From positions 1,242,501 through 1,306,500 of the forward strand of contig CM047806.1 in NCBI GenBank assembly GCA_026214975.1: 64,000 nt of DNA. The letters run 5' to 3'. Positions 10,899-22,365 of this stretch are shown piece by piece (positions within the stretch are counted from its first letter, which is position 1; each line of letters begins with the position of its first letter). The notes below the pieces were generated by a model that was given only the letters and a program-made list of their open reading frames with translations, was not told where the DNA came from and searched no databases. The position numbers were made by a program, and so were the translations under genes. The stretch comes from Gentiana macrophylla (taxonomy: Eukaryota; Streptophyta; Magnoliopsida; Gentianales; Gentianaceae).

Positions 10899-12872
10899 TG
10901 TTGGAATAGTGTCTAAACCCAATCGGGTTGGACCGGAATCCGACCGGTCGGATCATTTCTACTATTTCTTTGTGTTTGTACATATATTAAATGGCTTTTA
11001 TGTTGTCATATATACATTCTTCAAAGAACCAATTATGAATTGTTATATGATAACGTCCTTAGTATTAAAGCGTGATAGAGAAACCATGATAGGCGATTAT
11101 GGTTGATGAGATCTCTAATCACTTTAATAAGTTTGATACTTAAATGTCTACTGGTGATGTACTATTAAGCAGGGCATTGATAGTATGAGCAGGCTATACG
11201 TATTAGATGTCTTACATCTTTAGGGGCGAGGATAGATCTCGTCTATCGAAGTGTAGAGACACTTGGGTATGCGTGGGCGTGTATTAGAGAATCGTGCGTT
11301 AGGCGACCCACTTACGGATAAGTGTCACACTATGTGGCGGTTGTGTAATTATCCTTAAGACCGGAGTCTTCGTGGCATCACGGTGTGGATTGTCATGCTT
11401 TGACACTATTGAGGTTTCCACAGCCCGCGGGCGATCATGCGGTAGTGATTGGGTATGATCTTTGAAGCATCACGGAGTATACATGATTGGTCGTCCGGGA
11501 ATCGCGTATCTATGATTGGGATCGAATATCCGAAATGGCCTTCTTATAAGGAATGTCTTACTCTCGTGAATCTTTGCAAAGTGGGAGTAAATGTGTTACT
11601 TGAGAGGCATGATATCCAGGATTATAAGATACGGTCGTTGATGTTTTGACACTCAACTAACGACCGTATGGATATTATTACTGATAGGATTGTAAGTTAC
11701 ACGATAAGCTGTTTCACATGAAAGGTAGTAGTCATTGCATTTGACTCTTCCGATGATTGGGGAGTCACGGTGTGTTCTTTGACGCTATCCGTGATCGTTA
11801 GAGTATGAAGGGCATTTTAAGTAATTTGCACTTTGTGTCTACGGCCAACATATTCGGAAGCCTATCGGGTCACACACATAAGAACATCTAGCGGATTAAA
11901 ATGTGGTTATAGATGATAACCAAATAAGGAAAGTTTATCTCGAGACTATAAAGGTTATAGTGGTAAATTAATATGGTGGTATTTATTTATTATGAATAAA
12001 TTAAATACAAGATATTAATAATATTATATTAATTAAAGAATATTCGGAAGCCAATTAATGGCTAAAGGCGCATATATTATTGTGTATAAAGATACAACTT
12101 GGATTGTGCAATTTAATTAATGATATTACACTATTATTAATATTAGATATTAATAAAATAAAATAATATATATATATATTGTGAATGAATGCGTGTGTGT
12201 GTGCATTAAATGCAAATTGGATTTGCATGCATGCAAGTATGCATGTATATATATATGATATTAATAGATTTTTATATGTGTAATATATATGTGATATATA
12301 CACATATGTAAATTGATTTATGGTAATATAATAAAAGATAAATATTGTCAATATAAGATATTGACAATATCTTGAAATATTCAATATGAGATATTGACAA
12401 TATCACTAGATTTATTTAATATGAGATATTGTAATAAATGAGATAAATCAATCAATTATATTTTCCTTATTTTATTGGGAAAAGGTTTTCTTCTCCTCCA
12501 CACCTTCGGCGCCACTTTCATTATAAATAGGAGGTGGGTGTCAAAATCTTTTATGCATCGTAATTCCAAGAGCTAATAGTTCTTGTGTAAAATAGAGAGC
12601 ATCTTTTGGAGAGTTGGAGAGAGGGGAAAAGGGCCGGTCTAGCAACCGGAGTTTTCCAATAGCAATCCATGATGGGATTCGGTAGGTACATTAGTGTGTG
12701 GACTAGCGGTAGAGGCCGAACACTTGGCGGCTCTATGGAACTACTCTCGCTTAGACGGTCAAGCGTCGATCTTTTAGATCAACCAAGGTAACCACCGTCT
12801 ACTACTTGTTTGTTTATTGCTTAAACGAAGTCGATCTTGGGTAAAAGGAAATCAAATTTTGAATTCATTGCG
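10899..12872 (+). repeat. Copia 5' LTR, last ~22 bp displaced
   Basis: Aligns over its whole length with 29087-31070. Starts TGTTGGAATAG. A TATAAATA box is at 12522-12529, followed by a leader. The sequence breaks at 12872 where the Athila LTR (TGTTCTCGG) begins, leaving the expected terminal TTTCCTAACA off the left side. Confidence 0.9.
12341..12404. promoter_or_regulatory. Hairpin-forming repeats in copia U3
   Basis: Two copies of the near-perfect palindrome GATATTGACAATATC (12357-12371, 12390-12404) and an inverted partial copy (12341-12354) lie 120-180 bp upstream of the TATA box. The same arrangement is in the 3' LTR (30537-30600). Confidence 0.7.
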
Positions 12873-14385
12873 TGTTCTCGGTGAAATTTATGGTTTTATC
12901 GCATTATTAGAGAACAATATCTTTAAATATTTTAGTAATTTTTAGAAAATTATATGTTTAAAGCGTGAATGTGAATAATGGGGTTAGAAGTGTCAAAAGT
13001 GTAATTTGGGCGCTTTTATGTGTTAAATTTATTGAATTATTATTATTTGGGGATGACTACATGTTTTCCATGTTTTATCTATTATGTAGGTGCTTAATTT
13101 GAGTGCATAAAGAGGATAAATGAGGCTCAATTCGAATTACAAGAGATAAATATGGAATTGGCTTGAAGAAGAATGGATAACTATGAAGAAATCCGATCCT
13201 CGGCATATTGGGCGGGCGTCCCACTGTCGAGCAGCGTCGAGGTGAAGCGGCGTCCATGAAGCGTCGAGTCATATTTTACATCTGAGTCTCAGGCGTAATC
13301 GAGCAGCGTCAACCCCATTCGGCCGACTCGAATAAGTTTTGCACTTTGGTGGCGTCCACCCGCTTTGGGCGGGCGTCGATGCCGTTTGACCTAACCGCCT
13401 CGAGAATTCTATAAATAGGCGTGTTATTTCAACCACTAACGGACACACCATACAGACCGCGTATTCCACCCTTGGAGGAGCCGCGCAAACCACTAAAGAT
13501 TATGAGTTTCTTCCGCTTCAACCATATCTTGGATCATCACAAGCATGCAAGGCTAAGCACATCAGCGGTGAAACAGCGGGATGAAACCACATCAACGTCA
13601 TCACAACCATGATTAGTTAGTTTTATTTTTATTTATGATTCGAGCATCGTTTTATTTATCGATTGATTTTGCATTGATTGCTAAGCGTTTTATTAGATAG
13701 GAATGTCAATGAAACCATATGTTGCTTTGAATTTATATGGAAATATGATTCAATAGTAGAGTTTTTCAATCGATCGATTAATGTTATTTTGAGGAATCAT
13801 GTGATGTTAATTGGGTTGTTTAATTTGGGAGCGAGTTAATGATCTTGTGTTGAGCGTTAAATTGTTTTGCTTGGAAAAGGAAACAAGAACCACAGAATTC
13901 GATTTAAAGGAATTTAGTCGAATTGTGATTGATCATACCAATAAATCGTGTTTAGATCATAAGAATGGTTGTGTGATGGTTGTGTGGTGTATCCTTGTTG
14001 TTTTACCGTCCTTTTAAGTATCGGTAAACAAATTAGTTCGTATTGATTGTTATTATTACGTTTAGTTACTTCGGGATTTTAGTGTGTTTTACGCATATTT
14101 TACATTTCCGGCCACGTGCTTGGGCGCTCGTCGAGTCGTGAACGCTAAATCGATTCTAAGTTTTTTTCTATTTTACGTGATTTTACCCTTGTTCTTCGTT
14201 TTTACATTGTAGATAGTATAAACCTTAGTTTTAAGTAATAGTTAATGACATAACCGACTTAGGAGTTATATCTTAATCGATAACTTTACGATTCCCTTAG
14301 GGCGACTTCGGCAACATCCTTTACTACGTTACCTTATACTTGGGGTGTTCGATAATATAAATTTAAAACACGTTTTTAACGAACA
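12873..14385 (+). repeat. Athila 5' LTR
   Basis: Begins TGTTCTCGG and ends GAACA seven bases before the PBS. A TATAAATA box is at 13410-13417. The first 330 bp differ from the 3' copy by about two substitutions, so the insertion is young. Confidence 0.88.
13205..13383 (+). promoter_or_regulatory. U3 GGGCGTC motif array, 5' LTR
   Basis: Repeated GGCGGGCGTC, GAGCAGCGTC, GCGGCGTCC, GGTGGCGTCC and GGGCGGGCGTC words end about 30 bp upstream of the TATA box. The matching array of the 3' LTR is at 22704-22872, with several small indels between them. Confidence 0.75.
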
Positions 14386-14391
14386 AGTTTT

Positions 14392-14409
14392 TGGCGCCGT
14401 TGCGGGGAA
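14392..14409 (+). other. Primer-binding site
   Basis: TGGCGCCGTTGCGGGGAA immediately downstream of the 5' LTR, the PBS type found in Athila elements. One C appears to be missing compared with the copy at 39933. Confidence 0.85.
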
Positions 14410-14554
14410 TCGATAGCGGTTGTCGGATCTTAAATAGGTATAGTTTCTCTAGTTAGTAACTTTCTTAGGTTTTAGATTAGTTTTGTTTTCCTTAGTCTCG
14501 GTTTGTTTATCTTACATTTCTGTTGTTTTTACGCTCGACCCTCGTTTTTGGCTT

Positions 14555-14775
14555 TTGAGCGAGCGTCCAATCATCTGAGCGCCCGTTCATTACGAGAAAA
14601 ATTCCCTTTTATCTGTTTAGCGATCGAGCAGCGTCTGGCCTCTCCAAGCGCCCGTTTGTTTAGTAAAACGCCTCTGAGCTGCTTTTAGTATACCAGGCGG
14701 CGTCTATTGAACCAGGCGCCCGTCCGGGAACTCACTGAAACAGGCGCTCGTTCACGATTACGAGCGCCCGTTAAA
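14555..14775 (+). repeat. Leader motif array (AGCGCCCGTT)
   Basis: About eight copies of GAGCGCCCGTT, AGGCGCCCGTC, AGCGAGCGTC and related words lie between the PBS and gag. These are mostly the reverse complement of the U3 core. They would be transcribed in the genomic RNA. Confidence 0.7.
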
Positions 14776-14853
14776 TCTATCCTTCTTGTTCTTCTCCTTT
14801 CTTCTCTTAGCTTGTATTCCAAGGTTAACTCTTACATCAACGACTTTTAGTCG

Positions 14854-15770
14854 ATGTTGACCTCTGAATTGTCCTCCTGGTTTATGCAAACCCGAAGCAA
14901 GAAGGACCTCTCCTCTTTGATCGAGGCAGGAGCGGTCCATCCTAAGAAGAAGGCTTTTTCCCGATCTAGACATCATGGTGACCAAGTTCAAAATCCGAAT
15001 CTAGTTTCTCCTAATCCGACCCTCCCAAATCAAAATCCGGACCTCAAGCTCAATTTGAATCGGCTCCTTCAACAAATCTGTTTGTTACAACAACAACGAA
15101 TCGACAAGGTGGGCTACAAAACCAATTGCAACAACTCCATCAAGCCCGGCAAGCCCGGCTAAATCAAGACCCTATGCCCCTTATCTTAACCAAGACTTCT
15201 GGAGGGCATGAACCTGTCGACCTCCGGATATGGGGCAAGTACATTTCGATCGAAGAATGGAGTGGTTGGGTGGTCCAAAATAGCTCTTTTCACGGCCTTT
15301 GCTCAAGAAGATCCTCGTGACTTCTTGTCCACTTTTGTTCAAATTTGCGAAGCGAGCCATTATCCGGTGTTGATTACGAGATTGTTAAGTGAAACTTTTC
15401 CCGTTTGCTTTAAAGGTGAAGCAAGCAGATGGTTCAAATCCTTACCCCATCACTCTCTCATATACAGGCCGATGTTAAAGAGCCTTTGCTCTGAAATTCG
15501 TTTCTGGAGCGATAATGGGCCTTAAGCGTGATATAGCTAATTTTGAGCAATTAGAAGGAGAAAGCGTAGGAAAGGCACAGGAAAGGTTGAATTTGTTAAT
15601 GAGGAAATGCCACAACCATGGATACACTCGACATGAACTCCTAGAATTATTCTATCGGTGTTACTCAACCCAATAGAGATTATCTAGATTCCACGACTCA
15701 TGGATCTTTTAGGGAGGAGGAGATGATCTTTGCTATAGGTAAGTGAAACAATTGCCAAGAACAACATGTG
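14854..15770 (+). pseudogene. gag: Athila gag, frame-broken
   Basis: The retrotransposon capsid (gag) domain is readable in pieces. One part (15310-15480) includes DFLSTFVQICEA and KGEASRWFKSLP. The next frame (15540-15660) has NFEQLEGESVGKAQERLNLL and MRKCHNHGYTRHELLELFY. The frame shifts at least twice. The capsid normally packages element RNA in virus-like particles. 15770-16980 is a low-similarity spacer before protease. Confidence 0.8.
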
Positions 15771-16979
15771 GTCAACCTCTGGGAAGACCCGTGTTGAGGA
15801 AGATAAGAGGAAATGCATTTGCAAGCGATCTGTGACCACGAAGTTGGTTGCTCAAGTGGAAATGATAAACCAGCGGATGGCTAATTTACAAATGCGACAA
15901 CGAAGGGATCGGCGGATATGAGTCTTACGGGAGCGCAGCGAGCAAGCAATGAGCGGAGGAGATGAAGTGAATCGATAGGCAACGAGAATCAAACTTTTAA
16001 GTAATTTCAATCAAAATTACGGTCAATCAAGCTATAATCCAAACCGTAACTTTTAAAATCCATGAAAAAGCGATTATTATCGCCACCTGGCGCATCAATT
16101 CAACCAGTCCTTCAACTCCAACAATCAAAAGCCCCAAGGCAATTGGGCTCAAGCGCCAAAATCCACGACCCACCTCTATCTCTCAAAAAGAAATTCGATG
16201 AGCTAGTAGATATGGTGCAAGCACTAGCCACCGGTCAAAAGCGATAGAGGCAGATTGGCGGATGGTGATCAACAAGCAAGCGAGGCCCCAAGGAAAATTT
16301 GCCTAGTTATACGAGATAAAAATCCTAAAGCGAAGTCGGTGCACATAATGCCATCACACCGCGGTGGAATTATGGACAAGAGGAGGAGTTGAATGCGATT
16401 ACACTTAGAAGCGGAAAGAAAGTTGGACCGAGAAGGCGCCGGAAGCAGAGTAGCCCCTCACGGCGCCATGAGTTCGGGAGGGGATAAGCGGCAGAACAAA
16501 TCTGAAGAGAGCGACGGTGGCGAGAGCTGAATGATAATGATTCCTCGGGGAAAGTGATGAGGATGTTGAAAAGAGTAGTCGGATGGCGAACCCACGACTA
16601 AAAGAAAGCCGAAAAGTTTGTCGGATGGAAGGATAAGGAGGATGAAGCCATTAAAAATCAAATTCCAATCAATCATCCGAAAACCCTTCCTTATCCGACA
16701 AAGAAAAATGAGAATACTTTGAACTCGATAAAACTTACGATGGAGTGAGGAAGGCTGCTTAGAGAAAACCATGGTGACTATGCCTCTTGCCGAAGTGTTA
16801 AGCGAGATGCCTAAATGCTCCAAGTTTCTTAAGGGCGCTGTGGAAATAAGAAGAAGGCGAAAGGAATGGCGGATGAAGTGCTAAGCGAAGAATGCTCGGC
16901 AATTTCTCGAGCATTGCAATAAAGCGTGGTGACCCGGACGACCTTCAATCTCTTGCATGATCGAAGGCCGCCGTTCCAC

Positions 16980-17345
16980 AATGTCTTATCGCGACTCTGG
17001 TGCCTCTGTTAATGTGATGCCTTTGAACATTTGCAAAAGTCTCGGGTTGGACAAAAGGCTAAGGGGCGCCCGTCTCTCTTGATTGGTGGACAAATCTAGC
17101 CGTTTAGCGGCCGGTTGCGTTAACAATGTCCTTACCCATGTTAAACAATTGGTGTTTCCAACCGGTAGGTTATATTGGACTACCAATCGACAAGAAATGC
17201 CCACGATCCTAGGCGGCCTTTCTTGGACACCTTCTAACGCCACCATTGACTTCCACATTGGCCAAATTACCTTGAGAATAGGAGACACTTCCATTTCCAT
17301 CGAGCAAGGTAAAAGTTACGAAGAATCCCCAATTCGAAATTTCAT
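16980..17345 (+). pseudogene. Athila aspartic protease region
   Basis: DSGASVNVMPLNICKSLGL carries the DSGA active-site signature. It is followed by LVFPTGRLYWTT and MPTILGGLSWTPSNATIDFH, the flap and ILG elements of the family. The frame breaks once after the active site. The enzyme would process the gag-pol polyprotein. Confidence 0.8.
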
Positions 17346-18224
17346 TCATTGAAGCAATTTATGGGGATGAATCGACCACGATGAAGAGCTCATGAGGAAG
17401 CCCTGGATGTCATAAATCACGAAGAAGAAGAAAACAAGCATTCAAGAGGCTGTAGTCACTTGTAGAAATTTGTCTCAACAACTTGCGCATCTTGAGCTAT
17501 AAGTGAGCAGAAAATTTGGGACATTCGAGGAATGGCGGTAGTGATCTGAAGGAGCTCAATCAGTGGAGACTTTAACCTTGCGAAGAGGAAGTTTTAATGG
17601 GAAGTTGGGATGAAATCAAATTACGGAAAAGCTACCCATTGGGAGATGGATGATTGGGAGCGACTTGCCGATGAACTTGAAGAAGAAGAGCTTAAGAAGG
17701 TGATTGCACATTGCAAAGAAAAAAGCGAGCGGACGGGGAGATTCCTTTTGATGGCGTGATTCAATACCTTTACGGGATTACACCCGGGAGGATGAAGTGT
17801 TTTGAGTCAACGGTCCAAACTCAAATGGAAAAAGGTGGTCCGTTAAAATCTAGCATCGAGCAACCACTGTTGACTTAGAGTTGAAACATTTGCCGCGACA
17901 TCTAAAATACATCTTTCTTAAAGGCGGTGATAAGTTGCCCTAATCATCTCATCTAAACTCGAGCACGAGCAAGAGGCAAAATTGATCAAAGTCTTTGGAG
18001 AAACATATCCTCGCGTTCGGATGGCGGTGGGCGATATCGGAGAATCGGCCCGGATGTATGCATGCATAAGATCGAGCGGAGGAAGGAAGCGAAAAAAAGG
18101 TCGACAACCGCAAAGAAAGGCTGAACCCGCACATGCAAGAGGTTGTTAAAGGAGATCATCAAATGGCTTGATATGGGGATTATTTATGCCATCGCCGACG
18201 GTGAGTGGGTTAGCCTACTCAAGT

Positions 18225-18790
18225 TGTGCCAAAAGAAGGGTATTACCGTGAAAAAAATGAAAAAGGGAGGAAATTGCTTTACGCCTTGTGGTTGGTTATA
18301 AGTGCATTGATTATCGCAGATTGAGCGAAGTCAACGCAAAAGATCATTTCCCCTTACCCTTCATTGACCGGCTAATTGAAAGGCGAGTGGTCACAAATAT
18401 TATTGTTTTCGATGGATATTACGGGTACTTCCGGATAGCCATCGATCTAATGACCGAGGAAAGACCACGTTTACGTGTCCATACAGTACTTTTGCTTTTC
18501 ATGAAATGCCATTCGGCCTATGCAATGCACCGCGACTTTTCAGCGGTGCATGTTAGCCATTTTGAGCGGACTTGTAGAGCAATGCATGGAGGTCTTTATG
18601 GATGACTTCTCGATCTCTGGCGGCGGCTTTGATGAGATCTTAAGGAATCTAGATATGGTACTCGATGTGTTGAGAAAAATTTGGTGCTTAAGCGGGAGAA
18701 ATGCCATTTTCTAGTTGTGAAGGATTGTTTTGGGACACAAGTTGTCCAGTGAAGGTATTCGGTGGATAGGGCTAAAGTAGAGGCCATTGA
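18225..18790 (+). pseudogene. Athila reverse transcriptase
   Basis: Visible blocks, in order, are IDYRRLSEVNAKDHFPLPFID, a degenerate substrate-binding block (VFDGYYGYFRIAIDLM), a nucleotide-pocket segment, and MDDFSISG where the family has the YMDD-type catalytic aspartates. A VLGHKVS-like connection segment is near 18730. At least three frame shifts separate them. 17345-18225 is weakly coding and belongs to the protease-RT linker. Confidence 0.85.
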
Positions 18791-18879
18791 GAAAATGTCA
18801 TATCCAAAGGCAGTTAAGGAGAGTGCGAGGATTCACTGGGACATGTAAACTTCTATCGGCGTTTTATTAAAGATTTTTA

Positions 18880-19415
18880 GACTATAGCAAAGCCGCTATC
18901 AACTTTCTTTGAAAGAGAAGTAGAGTTCGTTTTTGATGATGCGTGTAAGGAAGCTTTCAAATGCTTAAAGGATAAGTTAACCAGTGCCCCCATTTTGATC
19001 ACGCCCATTGGACTAAACCTTTCGAACTCATGTGCGATGCCTCTAACTACGCTATAGAAGCGCGATTCTAGGGCAAAAATTGACAAAAGTTCGAGACCAA
19101 TCTACTATGCGAGCCGAACTTTGAACCCGGCTCGGTGTAACTACACTACTACGAGAGAAAGAATTCCTAGCGATCGTTTTTGCTATGGATAAGTTTGAAG
19201 TTACCTTCTTGAGTCTCGAGTCGTGGTTTGGGCCGGATCATGCGACATTACGCTACCTCATGGAAAAAGCAGATGCTAAACCAAGGTTATTGAGATGGAT
19301 TACGATCCTACGAGGATTTGACCTTGAAATTAAGGATAAGAAGGGTAGCGAAAATGTTGTAGGTGATCACTTATCTCGCTTAGTGAGCGAGGGTGTGAAA
19401 ACACTAAAGAAATAG
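18880..19415 (+). pseudogene. Athila RNase H
   Basis: The segment AKPLSTFFERE..FVFDDACKEAFKCLK, then APILI, FELMCDASNYA and finally the intact stretch 19185-19415 with LRYLMEKADAKPRLLRW and GSENVVGDHLSRL, the standard C-terminal end of Ty3 RNase H. Early frames are broken. Confidence 0.85.
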
Positions 19416-19439
19416 GCATTGACTTTCCAAGCGAGCAAT

Positions 19440-20420
19440 TAATGAGGCTAGAGAATGTGAGGCCGTGGTATCTTGATTACGTCAATTACTTAGCGGCTGG
19501 ACATCTCGAAGAGATGACGTGTCGAGAAAAAGAAGAAGTTTTGGTGACTTGAAGTATCTCGTATGGGAGGATCCACATTTGTTTAAAGTGCAAAGGCGGG
19601 TTGCTTAGAAGGTGTGTTCGGAACATGAACAAGCTGGATATCTTAGAGCAATGTCATAGTGGTCCTGTTTGGTGGACACTACGGAGCACCAAAGCTGTTG
19701 CGAAAATCCTTCAATTGGATTTTCTTGGCCCCTCTGTTCAAAGGCCTTTGCCTTTTGCAAAGGCGTGTGCGGATGTCAAAGTAGGAGGCTCGATAATAGG
19801 ATGGAGATGCCTTTGAGGCCTATCTTGGAATGTGAAGTCTTCGACGTGTGGGGCATCGATTTCATGGGACCTTTCCCGTCATCGTGCGGTAATAAATATA
19901 TCTAGTCTGCGTTGACTATGTTTCCAAGTGGGTAGAGGCTATAGCCACCCAAACCAATGATCACAAAGTTGTAAAGAAATTCTTGCAAAAGAATATCTTT
20001 ACTAGATTTAACTATCTAGAGCCCTTATTAGTGATGAAGGTTCGCATACGTAATGCACCACTAGATAAAATTCTTGAAAGATATGGTGTCAAGCATAAGA
20101 TTGGTACACCATACCACCCCAAACCAGTGGCCAAGTTGAAGTAAGCAGCGAGAAGTCTAAAGCGGATTTTGGAGAAAGCGGTGAATCGAATAGATCAAGC
20201 TGGAGTGCGAAATTGGACGACGCACTCTGGGCTTATCGTCTGCGTTCAAGACCCCTATGGAGTGCGTCGCCCTTTCAAATGGTTTCTGGCAGGCGTGCCA
20301 TCTACCGGTCAGTGGAGCACAAAGCTTCTTGGGCTATTAAATACTTGAACCCGATAGCCGACTCTGTGGCGAGAAAAGATTCTGCAAGCTGCATGAGCTC
20401 GATGAATCGGACTCGGGGCC
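19440..20420 (+). pseudogene. Athila integrase
   Basis: A zinc-binding segment (LDILEQCHSGP, about 19630) with broken histidine/cysteine spacing is followed by the catalytic core: FDVWGIDFMGPFPSSCGNKY (first aspartate), VDYVSKWVEAIAT, and KHKIGTPYHP near 20100. The end includes WAYRLRS at 20225. Frames shift repeatedly. The enzyme inserts the cDNA copy. Confidence 0.85.
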
Positions 20421-20429
20421 TCTGAGCAT

Positions 20430-22365
20430 AAAAGCGAGCAAGGAAAGAACAGCGCTCCATGATGCTAGAATAAGGGCGAGAGATTTCAAGGTAGGAGAGA
20501 TGGCTTTACTTTACAACACAGATTACATCTGTTTGTTTGGCAAGCTTAAGTCGAGATGGTCGGACCCTTTGAAATTGTCGAAGTTCATCCGGGAGGAGCG
20601 ATTTCCCTGAAAGAATGCAGGTCAACCTTTTAAAGTGAGCGGTCATAGATTGAAAAAGTATTTTGGCCAACCTTATGAAGTACACGAGGTCATATACTTT
20701 CAAAAGTTGGTTGGCGTGCACGATATCTTTGCATTATGATGAGATTCCATCCGACTTCTTTGCTTGAATGATGACATTCTCCCCTTAAAAAGCTTCGCCC
20801 ACAATTCCGGAACCTATCATTCCGGCTGGTGCCACATGTAGGAAAAGTTGAGACGAAGGCGAAAGTCGATCTTTGTCTGGAAAGCCAAGTTAAAGAACTT
20901 GGTAGGGCACTTCACTTGTGGCGGTTGTGGTCAAACCTCGGTCCTTCCCTCGATCCTGGCGATGAGGTGGCGCGGTTAAACCAAAGTGGCCCGACCGGGT
21001 TGACTTTGAGGATTGTGTCAAGCTAATGACATTAAAGAAGCGCTCTGGAGGCAACCTAGTTTTGTTTTATTTTCTTTTAGGTTAGTTAATTATAGAAGTA
21101 GTACCTTGGTTGTTTTTGTGCGATGTTTATTCCGTTTACGTCTTCTTTGAATGTTTTGTCTGCTCATATACCCCTTGTACCCGAGATTATATGGTATGTC
21201 GAGTGTTGCGAGATACTTTTGAGCGAGTTCGCAAGCTTTTATGTCGGTGTTGTCCGTTCAAGTTGTAGCGGTCCATTCATGCTCGGCTGACCTCTGCCAA
21301 CTTTCATCGACAACCAACTGTTGCAACCAACTAAGTTTCTTTTTCTTTTATTTGCACATTACGAGGCCATAATGTGATTCAAGTGTGGGGAGTGGTGTGC
21401 AGGTATGTTTTATGCTATATCCTTTGACATATGAGTGAATGTTAAATTTCTGCGAAATTTAAAATTTTTGTAAAATCTCGAGCATGTGATTGAAACTAAA
21501 TGCTTGCTAGTTGTAGTTTTCTAACGATGATAGTATGTGACTTAGTGAGATAATTATAGCATGTCTTTACTTTTATGGAGATAGTGTTCATTTTTCACTC
21601 ACGAAAGCCTTTGATATTGAAGCAAGGTTTTTGAACTATATCCTTTCATTATTTTGATGAGTATCTTAAGAAGGTCGATTATGGTAACACCATGAGTTAG
21701 ACCGTGTCTTGTGAATATCATGAAGTTTGAATGTGATAAGTGAGATGTAACTTATGTGCAAAAACAAATGAATAAGTAGTGAATCATAATAAATCGTTTG
21801 TCGAAAGGCGGGTTAATGATTTGAGTGAGGTAGGGTATACCACGTATGTCTCTATACCACTATGATGACCAATAGCTCACGACGAGTCAGGTTTATAGCT
21901 ACCTTATGATTTGAGTAGGTAGGGATTATCTTGAAATGTCCTACTCTACTATGATGGGTAAAGCTTATTACGATATCGTTGAATTTGAAAATGTTGAAAA
22001 ATGATGAATAAGAATAAAAATAGAGTGAAGTCTTTGTTATCATGGATCTTATACCCAGTAGAACCGCATGATATCTTGTAGGGATTATCCTATTGAGTGC
22101 GTGGGAAGGCTTAGTGTGAAGCTATTCTTTATGCATACCTAGGATAGTCATTGAAATTTTTGAGAGGATATTCCTTTGAAAGTCTTGTTAAATTTGAGAA
22201 GGGCTTGTCACACATTCAACTGAATCTATCTACTGTGATGGTATTGTTGGCTATAGTTGTTGTATCTTTTGTTCGTGAGTTAGAGATCTATGTGGAGTGT
22301 ATGAAAGTTGAGCTATAGTTTTGATTGTTTTGTCGGGGACGAACAAAAGTTCAAGTGTGGGGAGT
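20430..22365 (+). other. Athila integrase tail and long 3' untranslated region
   Basis: Degenerate integrase C-terminal sequence runs to about 20700 (frames near GEMALLYN and SRWSDPFE). The rest has no env-like frame. Two polypurine-like strings AAGTGTGGGG are at 21381 and 22353. Between them the sequence resembles 41560-42510 of the element at 38.4 kb (AAATGCTTGCTAG-type and AAATTTTTG words in the same order). Confidence 0.7.
22353..22365 (+). other. Polypurine tract of Athila element
   Basis: AAGTGTGGGGAGT directly precedes the 3' LTR and would prime plus-strand synthesis. An extra copy sits 972 bp upstream (21381). Confidence 0.8.

Noticed and set aside
12055..12384. 109-codon minus-strand frame in the copia LTR
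   Set aside because: Composition (Tyr, Ile, Asn) is that of AT-rich LTR sequence; it also lies antisense to the element.
20760..22365. env-like gene in the Athila element
   Set aside because: I looked for a long frame with a signal peptide or membrane segment after integrase and found none.
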